From positions 4,012,501-4,076,500 of the forward strand of contig NZ_CP100604.1 of NCBI RefSeq assembly GCF_031202265.1: a stretch of DNA of 64,000 nt, read 5' to 3'. The position numbers and the translations under genes were made by a program. The notes beneath the pieces are model-generated. The model saw only the letters and a list, made by a program, of their open reading frames with translations. It made no database searches and was not told the DNA's origin. This stretch comes from Bradyrhizobium sp. Ash2021 (GTDB taxonomy: Bacteria > Pseudomonadota > Alphaproteobacteria > Rhizobiales > Xanthobacteraceae). Below are positions 1 to 11,681 of the stretch, in pieces; the first letter of the stretch is position 1, and each line of letters begins with the position of its first letter.

Positions 1-1
1 C

Positions 2-385
2 TGGTCGGTCGAGCCGACCAAACGGATCGTCGAGGGCGTGCGCAAAAAAGTGCCCGATGCGAAGATCATCGGTTTTCCGCGCGGCGCCGGCGCGCTGCTG
101 CCGTCCTATGTCGAGGCAACCAAAGTCGATGCGGTCAGCATCGACTGGGCCGCCGAACCGTCATTGATCCGCAACAAGGTGCAGAGCCGCGTCGCGGTGC
201 AAGGCAATCTCGATCCGCTGGTCCTGATCGCCGGCGGCGAACCGCTCGATCGCGCGGTCGATGACGTGCTGTCGAACTACGCCGCCGGCCGGCTGATCTT
301 CAACCTCGGCCACGGCATCCAGCCGGAAACCCCGATCGCGCATGTCGAGCAGATGGTGAAGCGGGTGCGCGCGTACCGGGGTTGA
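2..385 (+). CDS. hemE: Uroporphyrinogen decarboxylase, C-terminal part (cut by window edge)
   Basis: This is the C-terminal 127 residues of HemE, which decarboxylates uroporphyrinogen III to coproporphyrinogen III in haem synthesis in the cytoplasm. The frame is open from base 2, so the start lies left of the window. Recognisable family blocks are IGFPRGAG, the QGNLDP block and the [11 protein letters not shown] block near the end. It ends 9 bases before the stop of the convergent hemC. Family assignment is firm; whether it is the only hemE of the genome cannot be seen here. Confidence 0.92.
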   Translation, partial: WSVEPTKRIVEGVRKKVPDAKIIGFPRGAGALLPSYVEATKVDAVSIDWAAEPSLIRNKVQSRVAVQGNLDPLVLIAGGEPLDRAVDDVLSNYAAGRLIFNLGHGIQPETPIAHVEQMVKRVRAYRG

Positions 386-394
386 TCCGTCATC

Positions 395-1369
395 TCACGC
401 TTCGGGCCGCGTGCGCGCGATGATATCGGCCGCACCCTTATGCAGCAGTTCGAGCCCGACCGCGCGGCCGAGTTCGCGCGGGCGGTTGGCGGGACCGGAG
501 CGCGTGACCTCGATGAATTTCCCGTCCCGGGCGTCGTCCAGCACCGAGGCAGTGAGCGTCATCTCCGCGCCTTCGATGGTGGAATAGCCTGCGATCGGCG
601 AATTGCAGTGGCCATTGAGCACCCACAACACCTCGCGCTCGGCGTCGCAGCTCAGATGCGCGGCCGGATCGTCGATCAGCGCAAGATAACGCCGGGTCTG
701 CCAGTCCTGTACCGCGCACTCGACGGCAACGATACCCTGTCCCACCGCAGGCAACATTTCCCTGGGCGATAGTTCGCAGGCGATGCGGTCCGCGAAACCG
801 AGGCGCTCCAGGCCGGCCCGCGCCATGATCAGCGCGTCGGCGGGTCCGACCTCGCCGCCACCGGGCAGGCGCTGCATTTCCCGGCCGTCGAGCTTGCGGA
901 CGCGCGTGTCGGCCGCGCCGCGAAAATGAATCACCTCGATCTCCGGAAACAGCCGTCGCGCATAGGCCGCGCGCCGCACCGCGTTGGTCCCGATCTTGAA
1001 ACCCCTGCCGCGCGAACGCCTGATATCCTCGATCGTAACGCCCGGCCGCAGCACCAGCGCGTCGGTCGGCGGATCGCGCGCCAGCGTCGCGCCGATCACC
1101 AGCCCCGGCGTATCCTCATTGCCGGGCATGTCTTTCAGCGAATGCATGGCGGCGTGAAGCCGGCCCGATACGACGGCGGCGCGGATTTCAGCGACGAACG
1201 CGCCGCCCTTGCCGCCATGGACCAGCAGCTTGCTGGTCTGGTCGGTATCGCCTGTGGTCTCGAACTTGACGATTTCGACGTTCAGCTCGGGTGCGGCGAT
1301 CGACAGGCGCCGCGCGATTTCCTCGGTCTGGGCGAGCGCCATCGTGCTCTTGCGCGTGCCTATCCGCAT
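395..1369 (-). CDS. hemC: Hydroxymethylbilane synthase (porphobilinogen deaminase), divergent
   Basis: A 324-residue HemC family protein, which polymerises four porphobilinogens into hydroxymethylbilane. The N-terminal RIGTRKSTMALAQ block, the HSLKD block (residues 76-80, with the catalytic Lys-Asp pair) and the dipyrromethane-attachment Cys255 in NGHCNSPIAG are present. It departs from the family in RGAADTR (150-156), where RGNVxTR is usual, and in a short insertion after KLDG. The ATG at 1369 fits the family N-terminus; an in-frame TTG at 1402 would add 11 residues. It converges on hemE. The divergence suggests a secondary paralogue, but that is inference. Confidence 0.85.
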   Translation of the reverse strand: MRIGTRKSTMALAQTEEIARRLSIAAPELNVEIVKFETTGDTDQTSKLLVHGGKGGAFVAEIRAAVVSGRLHAAMHSLKDMPGNEDTPGLVIGATLARDPPTDALVLRPGVTIEDIRRSRGRGFKIGTNAVRRAAYARRLFPEIEVIHFRGAADTRVRKLDGREMQRLPGGGEVGPADALIMARAGLERLGFADRIACELSPREMLPAVGQGIVAVECAVQDWQTRRYLALIDDPAAHLSCDAEREVLWVLNGHCNSPIAGYSTIEGAEMTLTASVLDDARDGKFIEVTRSGPANRPRELGRAVGLELLHKGAADIIARTRPEA

Positions 1370-1468
1370 TGTAACTGCCACCACCGACGCTCCATTCGGC
1401 AACCGCGAAAAGGGATCGCGGCGCGCGCGGAGATTAAGACCAGCCAGCCGCGGAATGCAAACGGAGCC

Positions 1469-2440
1469 TCACCGGCGCTTGCCGCGTGCGGTGGTGCGGG
1501 TGAGCCTGATCCGGCCATGGGTTCGCGGCAAAAACTGCGCACCGCGCGCGCTCAGAAATTCCAGCATCGCGCGGGCCGGCGGCAGCAGGACCTTGTCCTT
1601 GCGGGAAAGCGCGAACCATTGCCGGACGATGGGAAGGCCGTCGACGTCGAGCGTCACCAGCCGCCGTTCGTCGAGTTCGGTGGCCACCGTATGCGCCGAG
1701 ATGAACGCTATTCCAAGACCTGCGATCACGGCCTGCTTGATGGTCTCGTTGCTGCTCATCACGAGGCCGATCTTTGGACGGATGCCGGATGTTTCGAACA
1801 ATTGCTCCATCAGGCCGCGTGTTCCCGATCCGGGCTCGCGGGTCAGGAAGGTTTCGCCGGCGAGCTCGCTCGGCGCGATGCGGGGCTTTCGCGCCAGGCG
1901 ATGCGCCGTCGGCGCGATGATGACATGGGGGTGATCGCCGATCAGGTGAACGTCCATGTCGATGTCGGCCGGGGGGCGGCCCATGATGACGAAGTCGAGA
2001 TCATAGCCGTGTAGCGCGGTGCCGATCTCCTGCCGGTTTCCGATCGACAGCGTGACGTCGATGTTGGGATGCAGCTTCGAAAAGCCTGAGATCATGAACG
2101 GTACAAAATATTTCGCCGTGCTGACGGCGCCGATCGAAATGCGGCCCGCGGTTTTTCCCGCCATCATCTCCAGCGTGGTTTCGCAATCGGCGATCGCTGC
2201 CTCGATCCGCTCGGAAAGCGCGAGCACTTCGCGCCCGGCATCGCTCAACAGCATGCCGTCGGGAGTGCGCTGGATCAGCGGCAGTCCCGCGAGCGCCTGC
2301 AGATTGCGAATCTGCAGAGTGACGGCCGGCTGTGTGAGATGAAGCTGTTTGGCTGCCGCGGTCACCGAGCGATCCCTGTGGACAGCGGCCAGCGCGCGGA
2401 GCTGGCGAATGGTCAATTCCCGCAGAAACCGGCTGGCCAT
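1469..2440 (-). CDS. cbbR: LysR-type transcriptional regulator of the Calvin cycle operon
   Basis: A 323-residue LysR regulator with an N-terminal winged helix-turn-helix (core AAKQLHLTQPAVTLQI, roughly residues 30-45) and a C-terminal effector-binding domain. It is transcribed divergently from cbbF across about 150 bases, the classic position of CbbR, which activates cbb genes in response to metabolites such as RuBP or NADPH. The ATG at 2440 has an AGAGGTG ribosome site 6 bases upstream; an in-frame GTG at 2449 overlaps that site and is less likely. The last 20 or so residues are rich in Arg and Thr. Confidence 0.93.
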   Translation of the reverse strand: MASRFLRELTIRQLRALAAVHRDRSVTAAAKQLHLTQPAVTLQIRNLQALAGLPLIQRTPDGMLLSDAGREVLALSERIEAAIADCETTLEMMAGKTAGRISIGAVSTAKYFVPFMISGFSKLHPNIDVTLSIGNRQEIGTALHGYDLDFVIMGRPPADIDMDVHLIGDHPHVIIAPTAHRLARKPRIAPSELAGETFLTREPGSGTRGLMEQLFETSGIRPKIGLVMSSNETIKQAVIAGLGIAFISAHTVATELDERRLVTLDVDGLPIVRQWFALSRKDKVLLPPARAMLEFLSARGAQFLPRTHGRIRLTRTTARGKRR

Positions 2441-2463
2441 CGGCGTCACCTCTATAAGAAAAA

Positions 2464-2507
2464 CTTTGCTTTCGCCAAAGATAAGAAAATTTCACTAATT
2501 TTGCAAA
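2464..2507. promoter_or_regulatory. Candidate CbbR operators between cbbR and cbbF
   Basis: CTTTG at 2464-2468 and CAAAG at 2476-2480 form an inverted repeat with a 7-base spacer that fits the LysR T-N11-A pattern (T2465, A2477). A second palindrome, TTTGCAAA, lies at 2500-2507. The segment is clearly more AT-rich than its surroundings. Both sites sit in the divergent promoter region, where CbbR boxes are expected. No footprint data; the assignment is by position and symmetry. Confidence 0.6.
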
Positions 2508-2591
2508 CTGGGGTGTTGTTACCAGGCGCGCTGCCGACCGGCATGGCGCTTCGCAAATGGCCCCGCAGAGGGCGGTGACAGGGGAACGGCC

Positions 2592-3629
2592 ATGGACGAG
2601 CGCGTAACCTTGCGTTCGCATCTCGACCGAGCGGTGCAGGACGCGCCGAACGCGCCTGCGGTCGCCGCCGTGATCGAGGCGGTCGCCGCCGCTTCCATCC
2701 GTCTTGCCGTCCTCATCGCCGACGGGCCGCTGGCCGGCATCACCGGGCGGCACAGCGGGATAAATCCTGACGGCGATCTGCAGAAAGATATCGACGTCGC
2801 CGCCGACGAGATGATGCGCCGGGCACTGCGCATAGCGCCGGTCGCCGCCATTCTGTCCGAGGAATCGGAACTGCCAGAAATGCTCGATGCCGGGGCGCCG
2901 CTTTGCGTCGCGATCGACCCGCTCGATGGATCGGCCAATCTTGAAAACAATATCTCGATCGGAACGATTTTCTCGATCCGTCCGCGCGGCAACGACGTGC
3001 TCTCCACCTTCTTCGAGCCCGGCACGGCGCAGTGCGCCGCGGGGTTCGTGGTGTACGGCCCTCAAACCATACTGGTTCTGGCGATCAACGGCAGCGTCGA
3101 TATCTTCATTCTCGACCGGCTGGCCCGCGAGTTCCTGCTGATCGCGCAGGGCGTGAAGATTGCGCCCAATACGCCCGAATTCGCAATCAACGCGTCGAAC
3201 CACCGCCACTGGCACGGACCGGTCCGCGCCTATATCGACGAATGCCTTGCCGGCAGCAACGGGGCCGGCGGCGCGGACTTTAACATGCGCTGGATCGGCT
3301 CGCTGGTGGCCGAGTCGCTACGCATCCTGGTACGCGGCGGCGTGTTCCTTTATCCGGCGGACGCGCGTCCCGGCTATCGCGAGGGGCGATTGCGGCTGCT
3401 GTACGAAGCGCATCCGATGGCGCTGGTGATGGAATGGGCGGGAGGGGCTGCGACCACCGGCCGCCGGCGCATTCTCGAGCTGGCGGCGAAAACGCCGCAC
3501 CAGCGGGTACCGCTGATCATGGGATCGGTGCGCGGCGTTCGCGACGTCGCCGTCATTCACGAGGGCATTGAACCGATGTTCGACCATAGCGACGCGCCGC
3601 TGTTCGCGCGGCGCGGCCTGTTTCTCTGA
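2592..3629 (+). CDS. cbbF: Fructose-1,6-bisphosphatase, class I
   Basis: A 345-residue class I FBPase, hydrolysing fructose 1,6-bisphosphate (and perhaps sedoheptulose 1,7-bisphosphate) in the Calvin cycle. The metal-binding Glu-Glu pair lies at residues 90-91 and the DPLDGSAN signature at 109-116. The ATG is preceded by AGGGGA. It is the first gene of the cbb operon and is followed after 15 bases by cbbP. Length is normal for the family. Confidence 0.95.
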   Translation: MDERVTLRSHLDRAVQDAPNAPAVAAVIEAVAAASIRLAVLIADGPLAGITGRHSGINPDGDLQKDIDVAADEMMRRALRIAPVAAILSEESELPEMLDAGAPLCVAIDPLDGSANLENNISIGTIFSIRPRGNDVLSTFFEPGTAQCAAGFVVYGPQTILVLAINGSVDIFILDRLAREFLLIAQGVKIAPNTPEFAINASNHRHWHGPVRAYIDECLAGSNGAGGADFNMRWIGSLVAESLRILVRGGVFLYPADARPGYREGRLRLLYEAHPMALVMEWAGGAATTGRRRILELAAKTPHQRVPLIMGSVRGVRDVAVIHEGIEPMFDHSDAPLFARRGLFL

Positions 3630-3644
3630 AGCCGGATCCATCAG

Positions 3645-4520
3645 ATGTCGCGCAGCTATCCCATCATATCGATCACGGGTTCATCGGGCGCCGGCACGAC
3701 GTCGGTGAAGAAGACGTTTGAGAACATTTTTCGTCGCGAAAAGGTCGCGGCCGCCTACATCGAAGGTGACGCCTTCCATCGCTACAACCGCTTTGAGATG
3801 CGCACCAAGATGGCGGAGCAGGCCGAGTGCGGCAACAAGCACTTCAGCCATTTCAGCCCGGAAACCAATCTGTTCGAGGAGCTGGAGAAAGTCTTCCGCG
3901 ACTACGGCGAGTCGGGCACCGGCATGACGCGGCATTACGTCCACGATGACGAGGAAGCCAAGCTGTATGGTGCGGAGCCCGGCACCTTCACCGAATGGGG
4001 CACGCTGCCGGAAAAGTCGGATCTGTTGTTTTACGAAGGGCTGCATGGCGCCGTGGTGACCGACAAGGTCAATATCGCGCAGCATGCCGATCTCAAGATC
4101 GGTGTCGTGCCCGTCATCAATCTGGAGTGGATCCAGAAGCTGCACCGCGACCGCAGCGACCGCGGCTACACCCAGGAGGCGGTGACCGACACCATCCTGC
4201 GGCGGATGCCGGACTACGTGAACTACATCTGTCCGCAATTCGCCGAGACCGACATCAACTTCCAGCGCGTGCCGACGGTCGATACTTCGAACCCGTTCAT
4301 CGCGCGCTGGATACCGACGCCGGACGAATCGATGGTGGTAATCCGGCTGAAAAATCCGCGCGGGATCGATTTTCCCTATCTGCTGTCGATGATCCCGAAC
4401 AGCTTCATGTCGCGCGCCAACTCGATCGTGATTCACGGGTCGAAGCTCGATCTGGCGATGCAACTCATTCTCACCCCGCTGATCCTGCAACTGATGGAAC
4501 GAAAGAGGCGCACGGTATGA
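3645..4520 (+). CDS. cbbP: Phosphoribulokinase
   Basis: A 291-residue bacterial (class I) phosphoribulokinase, which phosphorylates ribulose 5-phosphate to RuBP, the CO2 acceptor. The P-loop GSSGAGTTS is at residues 12-20 and the length matches the short proteobacterial form, without the regulatory cysteines of plant enzymes. Its stop codon overlaps the ATG of cbbT (ATGA at 4517-4520), indicating translational coupling. Confidence 0.96.
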   Translation: MSRSYPIISITGSSGAGTTSVKKTFENIFRREKVAAAYIEGDAFHRYNRFEMRTKMAEQAECGNKHFSHFSPETNLFEELEKVFRDYGESGTGMTRHYVHDDEEAKLYGAEPGTFTEWGTLPEKSDLLFYEGLHGAVVTDKVNIAQHADLKIGVVPVINLEWIQKLHRDRSDRGYTQEAVTDTILRRMPDYVNYICPQFAETDINFQRVPTVDTSNPFIARWIPTPDESMVVIRLKNPRGIDFPYLLSMIPNSFMSRANSIVIHGSKLDLAMQLILTPLILQLMERKRRTV

Positions 4521-6550
4521 CTGCTCCAGCTCTCGCCAGCATAGAAAGCCGTCCCGATGCCACGCACGCGGAAATGGCCAACGCGATCCGCTTTCTAGCG
4601 ATCGACGCCGTCGAAAAGGCCAAGTCGGGTCATCCGGGCATGCCGATGGGCATGGCCGACGTCGCCACCGTGTTGTTTTCGCGCTTCCTCAAATTCGATC
4701 CCGCCGATCCGGCGTGGCCAGACCGCGACCGATTTGTGCTGTCGGCCGGTCACGGCTCGATGCTGTTGTATGCGCTGCTGCACCTGACGGGTCACGAGGG
4801 CGTGACATCGGACCAATTGCGGGCCTTTCGGCAGTGGGGATCGAAGACCCCGGGCCATCCGGAATACGGGCACACGCCGGGCGTCGAAACCACCACGGGG
4901 CCGTTGGGGCAGGGCATCGCCACCGCGGTCGGGATGGCGCTGGCCGAGCGCTTGATGAATGCACGCTTCGGTGACGATTTCGTCGATCACTATACCTACG
5001 TGATCGCCGGTGACGGCTGTCTGATGGAGGGCCTCAGCCACGAGGCGATCTCGCTCGCCGGGCATCTCGGGCTCGGCCGGCTGATCGTATTGTTCGACGA
5101 CAATGAAATCTCGATCGACGGCGCGACCGCGCTGTCCTGTTCGGACGACCAGCTTGCACGGTTCAAGGCCTCGGGCTGGTTGGCCAGCCGCGTCGACGGC
5201 CACGATCCGGAGGCGATCGCAGCGGCAATAGAACGCGCCCGCAACAGCGATCGCCCGTCGCTGATCGCCTGCCGCACGGTGATCGGCTTCGGTGCGCCGA
5301 ACCGCCAGGGCACCGAAAAAGCCCATGGCGCGCCGCTCGGCACCGAGGAGATCGCCAGGACCCGCGCCGCGCTGGACTGGCCGCACGGGCCATTCGAGAT
5401 TCCGGAATCTGTGCTTGGGCAATGGCGCGGGATCGGCGCGCGCGGCCATGCCGCTCGGCGGAGCTGGATCGAGCGGACCAGGCGTCTCAACGTTAGCCCA
5501 CGCTCGCCGTTTCATGATGCGCTCAATCGAAATCTGCCGTGCGGCTATACCCGGGCGATTGCGCAGATTCGCGATTGCTTCGCGACAGAGCGGCCAAATA
5601 TTGCAAGCCGGCAAGCGTCGCAGCTTGTGATTGACGCCATCGCCGAAGCCCTGCCGAATTTTCTCGGCGGCTCCGCCGATCTGACCCACTCCAATTTGAC
5701 GCGGGCCAAGACCCAGCAGCCGGTGCGGCCCGGTCAGTTTGAGGGGAGCTACATTCACTATGGCGTTCGTGAGCACGCCATGGCGGCGGCGATGAACGGC
5801 ATCGCGCTGCATGGCGGATTCATCCCCTATGGCGGCACGTTTCTCACCTTCGCCGACTACAGCCGTCCCGCGATCAGGCTGGCGGCGCTGATGGGAATAC
5901 GCGTCATCCATGTGATGACGCACGATTCGATCGGATTGGGCGAAGACGGTCCGACCCATCAGCCGGTCGAGCATCTGGCATCGTTGCGGGCCATTCCCAA
6001 TCTGCTGGTGTTTCGGCCCGCCGACGCCGTCGAAACCGCAGAGGCCTGGGATTGCGCGTTGCGGTCACAGACGAGCCCGTCGGTGCTGTGCCTGTCGCGG
6101 CAGGGGTTGCCGACGTTTAGGGAAGCCGGCGGCGACGCCAACCGGGTCGCGCTCGGCGCCTATGTGGTCGTCGAACCCGAAGGCGGCCGCGATGTCACCC
6201 TGATCGCAACGGGCTCGGAAGTGTCGATCGCGCTGCACGCGGCGGAACTGCTGAAGAGCGTCAGCATCCGCGCCGCCGTCATTTCTGCGCCCTGCTTCGA
6301 TCTGTTTCGCGAACAACCGCGCGAATACCGCGCGGAAGTCCTCGGAGACGTGCCGAGGATCGGTATCGAAGCCGCAGTAGAGGGCGACTGGGCACGCTGG
6401 CTCGGCGATAGCGGCGAGTTTGTCGGCATGACCGGTTTCGGTGCATCCGCGCCGGCGGAGGTGCTCTATCGCGAATTCGGCATTACCGCGGATGCGGTCG
6501 CAAAAGCGGCGCTGCGCTGCATCGCGCGATCAAAGATGGCGGCGGCTTGA
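4517..6550 (+). CDS. cbbT: Transketolase
   Basis: A 677-residue thiamine-diphosphate-dependent transketolase, moving two-carbon units in the regenerative part of the Calvin cycle. Visible landmarks are GHPGMPMG near the N-terminus, the ThDP/metal motif starting GDGCLMEG, and the pyrimidine-domain EH pair in [12 protein letters not shown]. The ATG chosen overlaps the cbbP stop; the frame stays open further upstream but inside cbbP. The region around residues 290-330 (after LDWPHGPFE) looks shorter and more Arg-rich than in housekeeping transketolases, which would fit an operon-specific paralogue. Confidence 0.95.
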   Translation: MTAPALASIESRPDATHAEMANAIRFLAIDAVEKAKSGHPGMPMGMADVATVLFSRFLKFDPADPAWPDRDRFVLSAGHGSMLLYALLHLTGHEGVTSDQLRAFRQWGSKTPGHPEYGHTPGVETTTGPLGQGIATAVGMALAERLMNARFGDDFVDHYTYVIAGDGCLMEGLSHEAISLAGHLGLGRLIVLFDDNEISIDGATALSCSDDQLARFKASGWLASRVDGHDPEAIAAAIERARNSDRPSLIACRTVIGFGAPNRQGTEKAHGAPLGTEEIARTRAALDWPHGPFEIPESVLGQWRGIGARGHAARRSWIERTRRLNVSPRSPFHDALNRNLPCGYTRAIAQIRDCFATERPNIASRQASQLVIDAIAEALPNFLGGSADLTHSNLTRAKTQQPVRPGQFEGSYIHYGVREHAMAAAMNGIALHGGFIPYGGTFLTFADYSRPAIRLAALMGIRVIHVMTHDSIGLGEDGPTHQPVEHLASLRAIPNLLVFRPADAVETAEAWDCALRSQTSPSVLCLSRQGLPTFREAGGDANRVALGAYVVVEPEGGRDVTLIATGSEVSIALHAAELLKSVSIRAAVISAPCFDLFREQPREYRAEVLGDVPRIGIEAAVEGDWARWLGDSGEFVGMTGFGASAPAEVLYREFGITADAVAKAALRCIARSKMAAA

Positions 6551-6583
6551 TCATACACCGGCAGGAAATTGAAAGGGGTTTCC

Positions 6584-7669
6584 ATGGCGCGAATTACGTT
6601 GAGACAGCTACTGGATCACGCCGCCGAGCATGGCTACGGCGTGCCGGCCTTCAACATCAACAATATGGAGCAGGGGCTTGCGATCATGGATGCGGCGGCC
6701 GCCGTCGATGCACCCGTCATCATCCAGGCCTCGCGCGGCGCGCGTTCCTATGCCAACGACATCATGCTGTCGGGGATGATCGACGCGCTGGAAGAGATGT
6801 ATCCGCAGATCCCGCTCTGCCTGCATCAGGATCACGGCAACGAGGAGTCGACGTGCGCCACCGCGATCAAGCATGGCTTCACCTCCGTCATGATGGACGG
6901 TTCGCTGAAGGCGGATGCCAAGACCGCAGCGGATTATGACTACAATGTCGACATCACCCGGCGTGTCGTCGAAATGGCGCACTGGATCGGCGCCTCGGTG
7001 GAAGGTGAACTCGGCGTATTGGGTTCGCTCGAACACGGCGGCGGCGAGCAGGAAGACGGCCACGGCGTCGAAGGCAAGGTCAGCCACGATCAATTGCTGA
7101 CGGACCCGGACCAGGCGGTCGATTTCGTTCGCGCCACCAAGGTCGATGCACTGGCGATTGCGATGGGAACTTCCCACGGCGCCTACAAGTTCTCGCGCAA
7201 ACCGGACGGCGACATCCTTGCCATGAGGGTGGTCGAGGAAATCCATCGCCGGCTGCCCAATACGCATCTGGTGATGCACGGCTCGTCCTCGGTGCCGCAA
7301 CCGCTGCAGGACATCTTCAACCAGTTCGGCGGCGAGATGCCGCAGACCTGGGGCGTGCCGGTCGAGGAAATCGCCCGCGGCATCCGGCATGGCGTGCGCA
7401 AGGTCAATATCGACACCGACTGCCGGCTGGCGATGACCGCGGCGTTCCGCAAGGTCGCAACGCAAAGCAAAAGCGAGTTCGATCCGCGCAAATTCCTCAA
7501 ACCGGCGATGGATGCGATGCGCGACCTCTGCCGCGAGCGTTTTGAACAATTCGGTACCGCCGGCCACGCCGTCAGGATCAAGGTGATCCCGCTGTCGGAG
7601 ATGGCCAGGCGCTATCGCAGCGGATCGCTCGACCCACGTATCGGCGGCATGGTCGAGGCGGCCGAGTGA
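6584..7669 (+). CDS. cbbA: Fructose-bisphosphate aldolase, class II
   Basis: A 361-residue zinc-dependent class II aldolase of the Calvin-cycle subtype (fructose or sedoheptulose bisphosphate). Seen: the HQDHGN block, [15 protein letters not shown] with metal-binding residues, HGSSSVPQ, and the phosphate-binding VNIDTD. ATG 6584 has a GAAAGGGG ribosome site; a TTG 15 bases earlier is unlikely. It lies 33 bases after cbbT and 50 before cbbL. Confidence 0.95.
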   Translation: MARITLRQLLDHAAEHGYGVPAFNINNMEQGLAIMDAAAAVDAPVIIQASRGARSYANDIMLSGMIDALEEMYPQIPLCLHQDHGNEESTCATAIKHGFTSVMMDGSLKADAKTAADYDYNVDITRRVVEMAHWIGASVEGELGVLGSLEHGGGEQEDGHGVEGKVSHDQLLTDPDQAVDFVRATKVDALAIAMGTSHGAYKFSRKPDGDILAMRVVEEIHRRLPNTHLVMHGSSSVPQPLQDIFNQFGGEMPQTWGVPVEEIARGIRHGVRKVNIDTDCRLAMTAAFRKVATQSKSEFDPRKFLKPAMDAMRDLCRERFEQFGTAGHAVRIKVIPLSEMARRYRSGSLDPRIGGMVEAAE

Positions 7670-7707
7670 CCAATGCATTTTGAATCGTCTTCGCTGCCAG
7701 AACTTGA

Positions 7708-9180
<1,473 letters not shown>

Positions 9181-9191
9181 GGAGCAATATC

Positions 9192-9611
9192 ATGCGAATA
9201 ACGCAAGGCGCTTTCTCGTTCCTGCCCGATCTCACCGACGAGCAGATTTCCCGACAGGTGCAGTATTGCCTCGGCAAGGGCTGGGCGGTGAACATCGAGT
9301 TCACCGACGATCCGCACCCCCGCAATAATTTCTGGGAGATGTGGGGACTGCCGATGTTCGATCTCCGCGACGCCGCCGGCGTGATGATGGAGCTCAATGA
9401 ATGCCGCAAGGTTTATGGCGACCGCTACATCCGAATGTCGGCGTTCGATTCCAGCCATGGCTGGGAGTCGCTGCGGTTGTCGTTCATCGTCAACCGGCCG
9501 AAGGACGAGCCCGGCTTCCGGCTGGAGCGGCACGAGGTCGATGGCCGCAACATCCGCTACACCACGACATCCTACGCGGTCGATCGTCCCGAGGGTCAGC
9601 GCTACCGCTAG
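9192..9611 (+). CDS. cbbS: RuBisCO small subunit, red-type
   Basis: A 139-residue small subunit that caps the L8S8 holoenzyme. The N-terminus [19 protein letters not shown] and the C-terminal extension after [12 protein letters not shown] are typical of red-type small subunits, whose tail forms a barrel in the central channel. A GGAG site starts immediately after the cbbL stop, so the start is secure. Confidence 0.95.
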   Translation: MRITQGAFSFLPDLTDEQISRQVQYCLGKGWAVNIEFTDDPHPRNNFWEMWGLPMFDLRDAAGVMMELNECRKVYGDRYIRMSAFDSSHGWESLRLSFIVNRPKDEPGFRLERHEVDGRNIRYTTTSYAVDRPEGQRYR

Positions 9612-9671
9612 GTTCCTCCATCCGGCCAGCGGTGACGATTGCCCCCTCATCGTTCCCTGCCGGATGCACTG

Positions 9672-9708
9672 CTCCGTCGCTGTGAAAGCGGCGGCGGAGT
9701 TTTTATTT
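9672..9708 (+). terminator. Hairpin plus T-tract between cbbS and cbbX
   Basis: CTCCGTCGC (9672-9680) pairs with GCGGCGGAG (9691-9699), giving a 9-bp stem with one G-U pair and a 10-base loop, followed directly by TTTTTATTT. This has the shape of an intrinsic terminator. It could lower expression of cbbX relative to cbbLS or protect the 3' end of the cbbLS message. No measurement is available. Confidence 0.65.
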
Positions 9709-9747
9709 CCGGGAAAAGGGGCGCGCCGGCGCGCCGAAGGTTAGCAA

Positions 9748-10662
9748 ATGGATTTGGACGTCGCAGCGATGACAGGCAAGGTCAACCTCCGTGAGGAGCT
9801 CGAGGCCGTCGGCATCGAGGAGATTCTCACGCAGCTCGACCGCGAACTGATCGGGCTGAAGCCGGTCAAGACCCGGATTCGCGAAATCGCCTCGCTGCTG
9901 CTGATCGAACGCATCCGCAAGCGGATGGGACTGACGTCGGAAGTTCCGACGCTGCATATGTCGTTCACCGGAAATCCCGGGACCGGCAAGACCACCGTGG
10001 CGCTGCGGATCGCCAGCATCCTGCACAGGCTCGGTTTCGTGCGCCGCGGCCAGGTGGTGTCGGTCACGCGCGACGAACTGGTCGGGCAATATATCGGCCA
10101 CACCGCACCCAAGACCAAGGAGATATTGAAGAAGGCGATGGGCGGCGTGCTGTTCATCGATGAGGCCTATTACCTGCACCGGCCGGACAACGAGCGCGAC
10201 TACGGCCAGGAAGCGATCGAGATCCTGCTGCAGGTGATGGAATCGCAGCGCGAGGACCTGGTGGTGATCCTGGCCGGCTATGGCGACCGCATGGACAAGT
10301 TCTTCGGCAGCAATCCCGGTTTTCGCTCGCGCATCGCCCACCACATCGACTTTCCCGATTATGCCGACGACGAATTGCTCGCGATCGCCGAGCTGATGCT
10401 TGCAGATATGAATTACAGGTTCAGTCCTGCGGCGAGGGAAGCGTTCGTGCGTTACATCACGCTGCGCAAGGCCCAACCGTTGTTTTCCAATGCGCGATCG
10501 ATCCGCAACGCGCTCGACCGCATGCGGCTGCGCCAGGCCAGCCGGCTCGTCGCCGATCTCGACCGCGTCCTGAGCGCCGAGGACATCATGTCGCTGGAGG
10601 CCTCGGATGTCCTTGCCTCCAGGGTTTTCGCAAACGGCAGCAGCCCCGCGAGTTATGGTTAG
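9748..10662 (+). CDS. cbbX: Red-type RuBisCO activase
   Basis: A 304-residue AAA+ ATPase that remodels inhibited red-type RuBisCO by pulling on the large-subunit C-terminus. Walker [10 protein letters not shown] is at residues 75-83 and Walker B LFIDEAYY near 135. The pore-loop region around [11 protein letters not shown] is also visible. It follows cbbS after 136 bases containing a terminator-like hairpin. No strong ribosome site is visible upstream of ATG 9748; the start fits the family length. Confidence 0.95.
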   Translation: MDLDVAAMTGKVNLREELEAVGIEEILTQLDRELIGLKPVKTRIREIASLLLIERIRKRMGLTSEVPTLHMSFTGNPGTGKTTVALRIASILHRLGFVRRGQVVSVTRDELVGQYIGHTAPKTKEILKKAMGGVLFIDEAYYLHRPDNERDYGQEAIEILLQVMESQREDLVVILAGYGDRMDKFFGSNPGFRSRIAHHIDFPDYADDELLAIAELMLADMNYRFSPAAREAFVRYITLRKAQPLFSNARSIRNALDRMRLRQASRLVADLDRVLSAEDIMSLEASDVLASRVFANGSSPASYG

Positions 10663-10875
10663 CAAAGCATTGAAATCGTGCCGCGGCATGGACCCGGCTT
10701 TCCAGCCTTGCCGCCAATCGCGTCCAATCCGCCCTTATTCGGAATTGTACCGAAGAGCCGCAGCTTAACCTTTACGCGTCTTTAATGGCGCCGACGTAGG
10801 GTTCGTGCACGTGGACCGGTTCGGGCCGCGCCCCGTTCAGAACGGCCGGGTGTTGCGTACGCGTTGGAGTCTCCC

Positions 10876-11649
10876 ATGGATATCATGACGGGCGTTGGGC
10901 TCGTGGCTGGCATTATTGTCATTTCCACGATGATGCTCCTGGGTGGCGACATCCACATGTTCATCTCCGAACATGCGATCATCATCATTTTCGGCGGATC
11001 GATCGCCGCCACCATGATCCGTTTTCCGCTGGGCGTGATGCTGCACGGGCTGCCGCTCGGCGCGAAGTTCGCCTTCACGATGAGCCGGTTGTCCGCGCGC
11101 GATCTGGTCGACGAGCTCGCCCGCATCGCCGAAATCGCCCGCAAGCAGGGACCGGTCGGGCTGGAAAAGGTCGAAACCGATGAACCGTTCCTGGCCAAGG
11201 GCATCCGCTACGTCGCCGACGGCTACGATCTCGAATTCATTCGCGACAATATGGAGCGCGACCGCGACAACTTCCTGATGCACCTCGACGAAGGCAGCAA
11301 GATCTACCGCGCCATCGGCGACTGCGCACCGGCGTTCGGCATGATCGGAACCCTGATCGGCATGGTGCAGATGTTCGCCAACATGACCGACCCCTCCAAG
11401 CTCGGCCCGTTCATGGCGACCGCGCTGCTGGCGACGCTGTATGGCGCGCTGGTCGCGAACCTGTTCTGCCTTCCGATTGCCGACAAGCTGCACGGCAAGC
11501 TTCTGGATGAGGAAACCAATCGCACGCTTATCATCGACGGCATTCTGATGATCCGCGACTCCAAGAGCCCGGCGCTGGTTCGGGAAATGCTGCTGGCCTA
11601 CTTGCCGGAGAAGCATCGCCACGAAGAGGGCGAACCGGTTCCCGCCTGA
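10876..11649 (+). CDS. motA: Flagellar motor stator protein MotA/PomA family
   Basis: A 257-residue inner-membrane stator subunit that with MotB couples ion flow to flagellar rotation. Four hydrophobic segments are visible (two near the N-terminus, two around residues 150-205), with a long cytoplasmic loop between TM2 and TM3 that carries charged residues. The block CAPAFGMIGTLIGMVQM at TM3 is typical. ATG 10876 matches family starts; a TTG four codons earlier is possible. TTAACC at 10765-10770 resembles a CtrA half-site. motB follows after 32 bases. No other flagellar gene is nearby. Confidence 0.9.
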   Translation: MDIMTGVGLVAGIIVISTMMLLGGDIHMFISEHAIIIIFGGSIAATMIRFPLGVMLHGLPLGAKFAFTMSRLSARDLVDELARIAEIARKQGPVGLEKVETDEPFLAKGIRYVADGYDLEFIRDNMERDRDNFLMHLDEGSKIYRAIGDCAPAFGMIGTLIGMVQMFANMTDPSKLGPFMATALLATLYGALVANLFCLPIADKLHGKLLDEETNRTLIIDGILMIRDSKSPALVREMLLAYLPEKHRHEEGEPVPA

Positions 11650-11681
11650 CCTCGCGGGTGACAGCGGTTCGGAGCTAAGCA

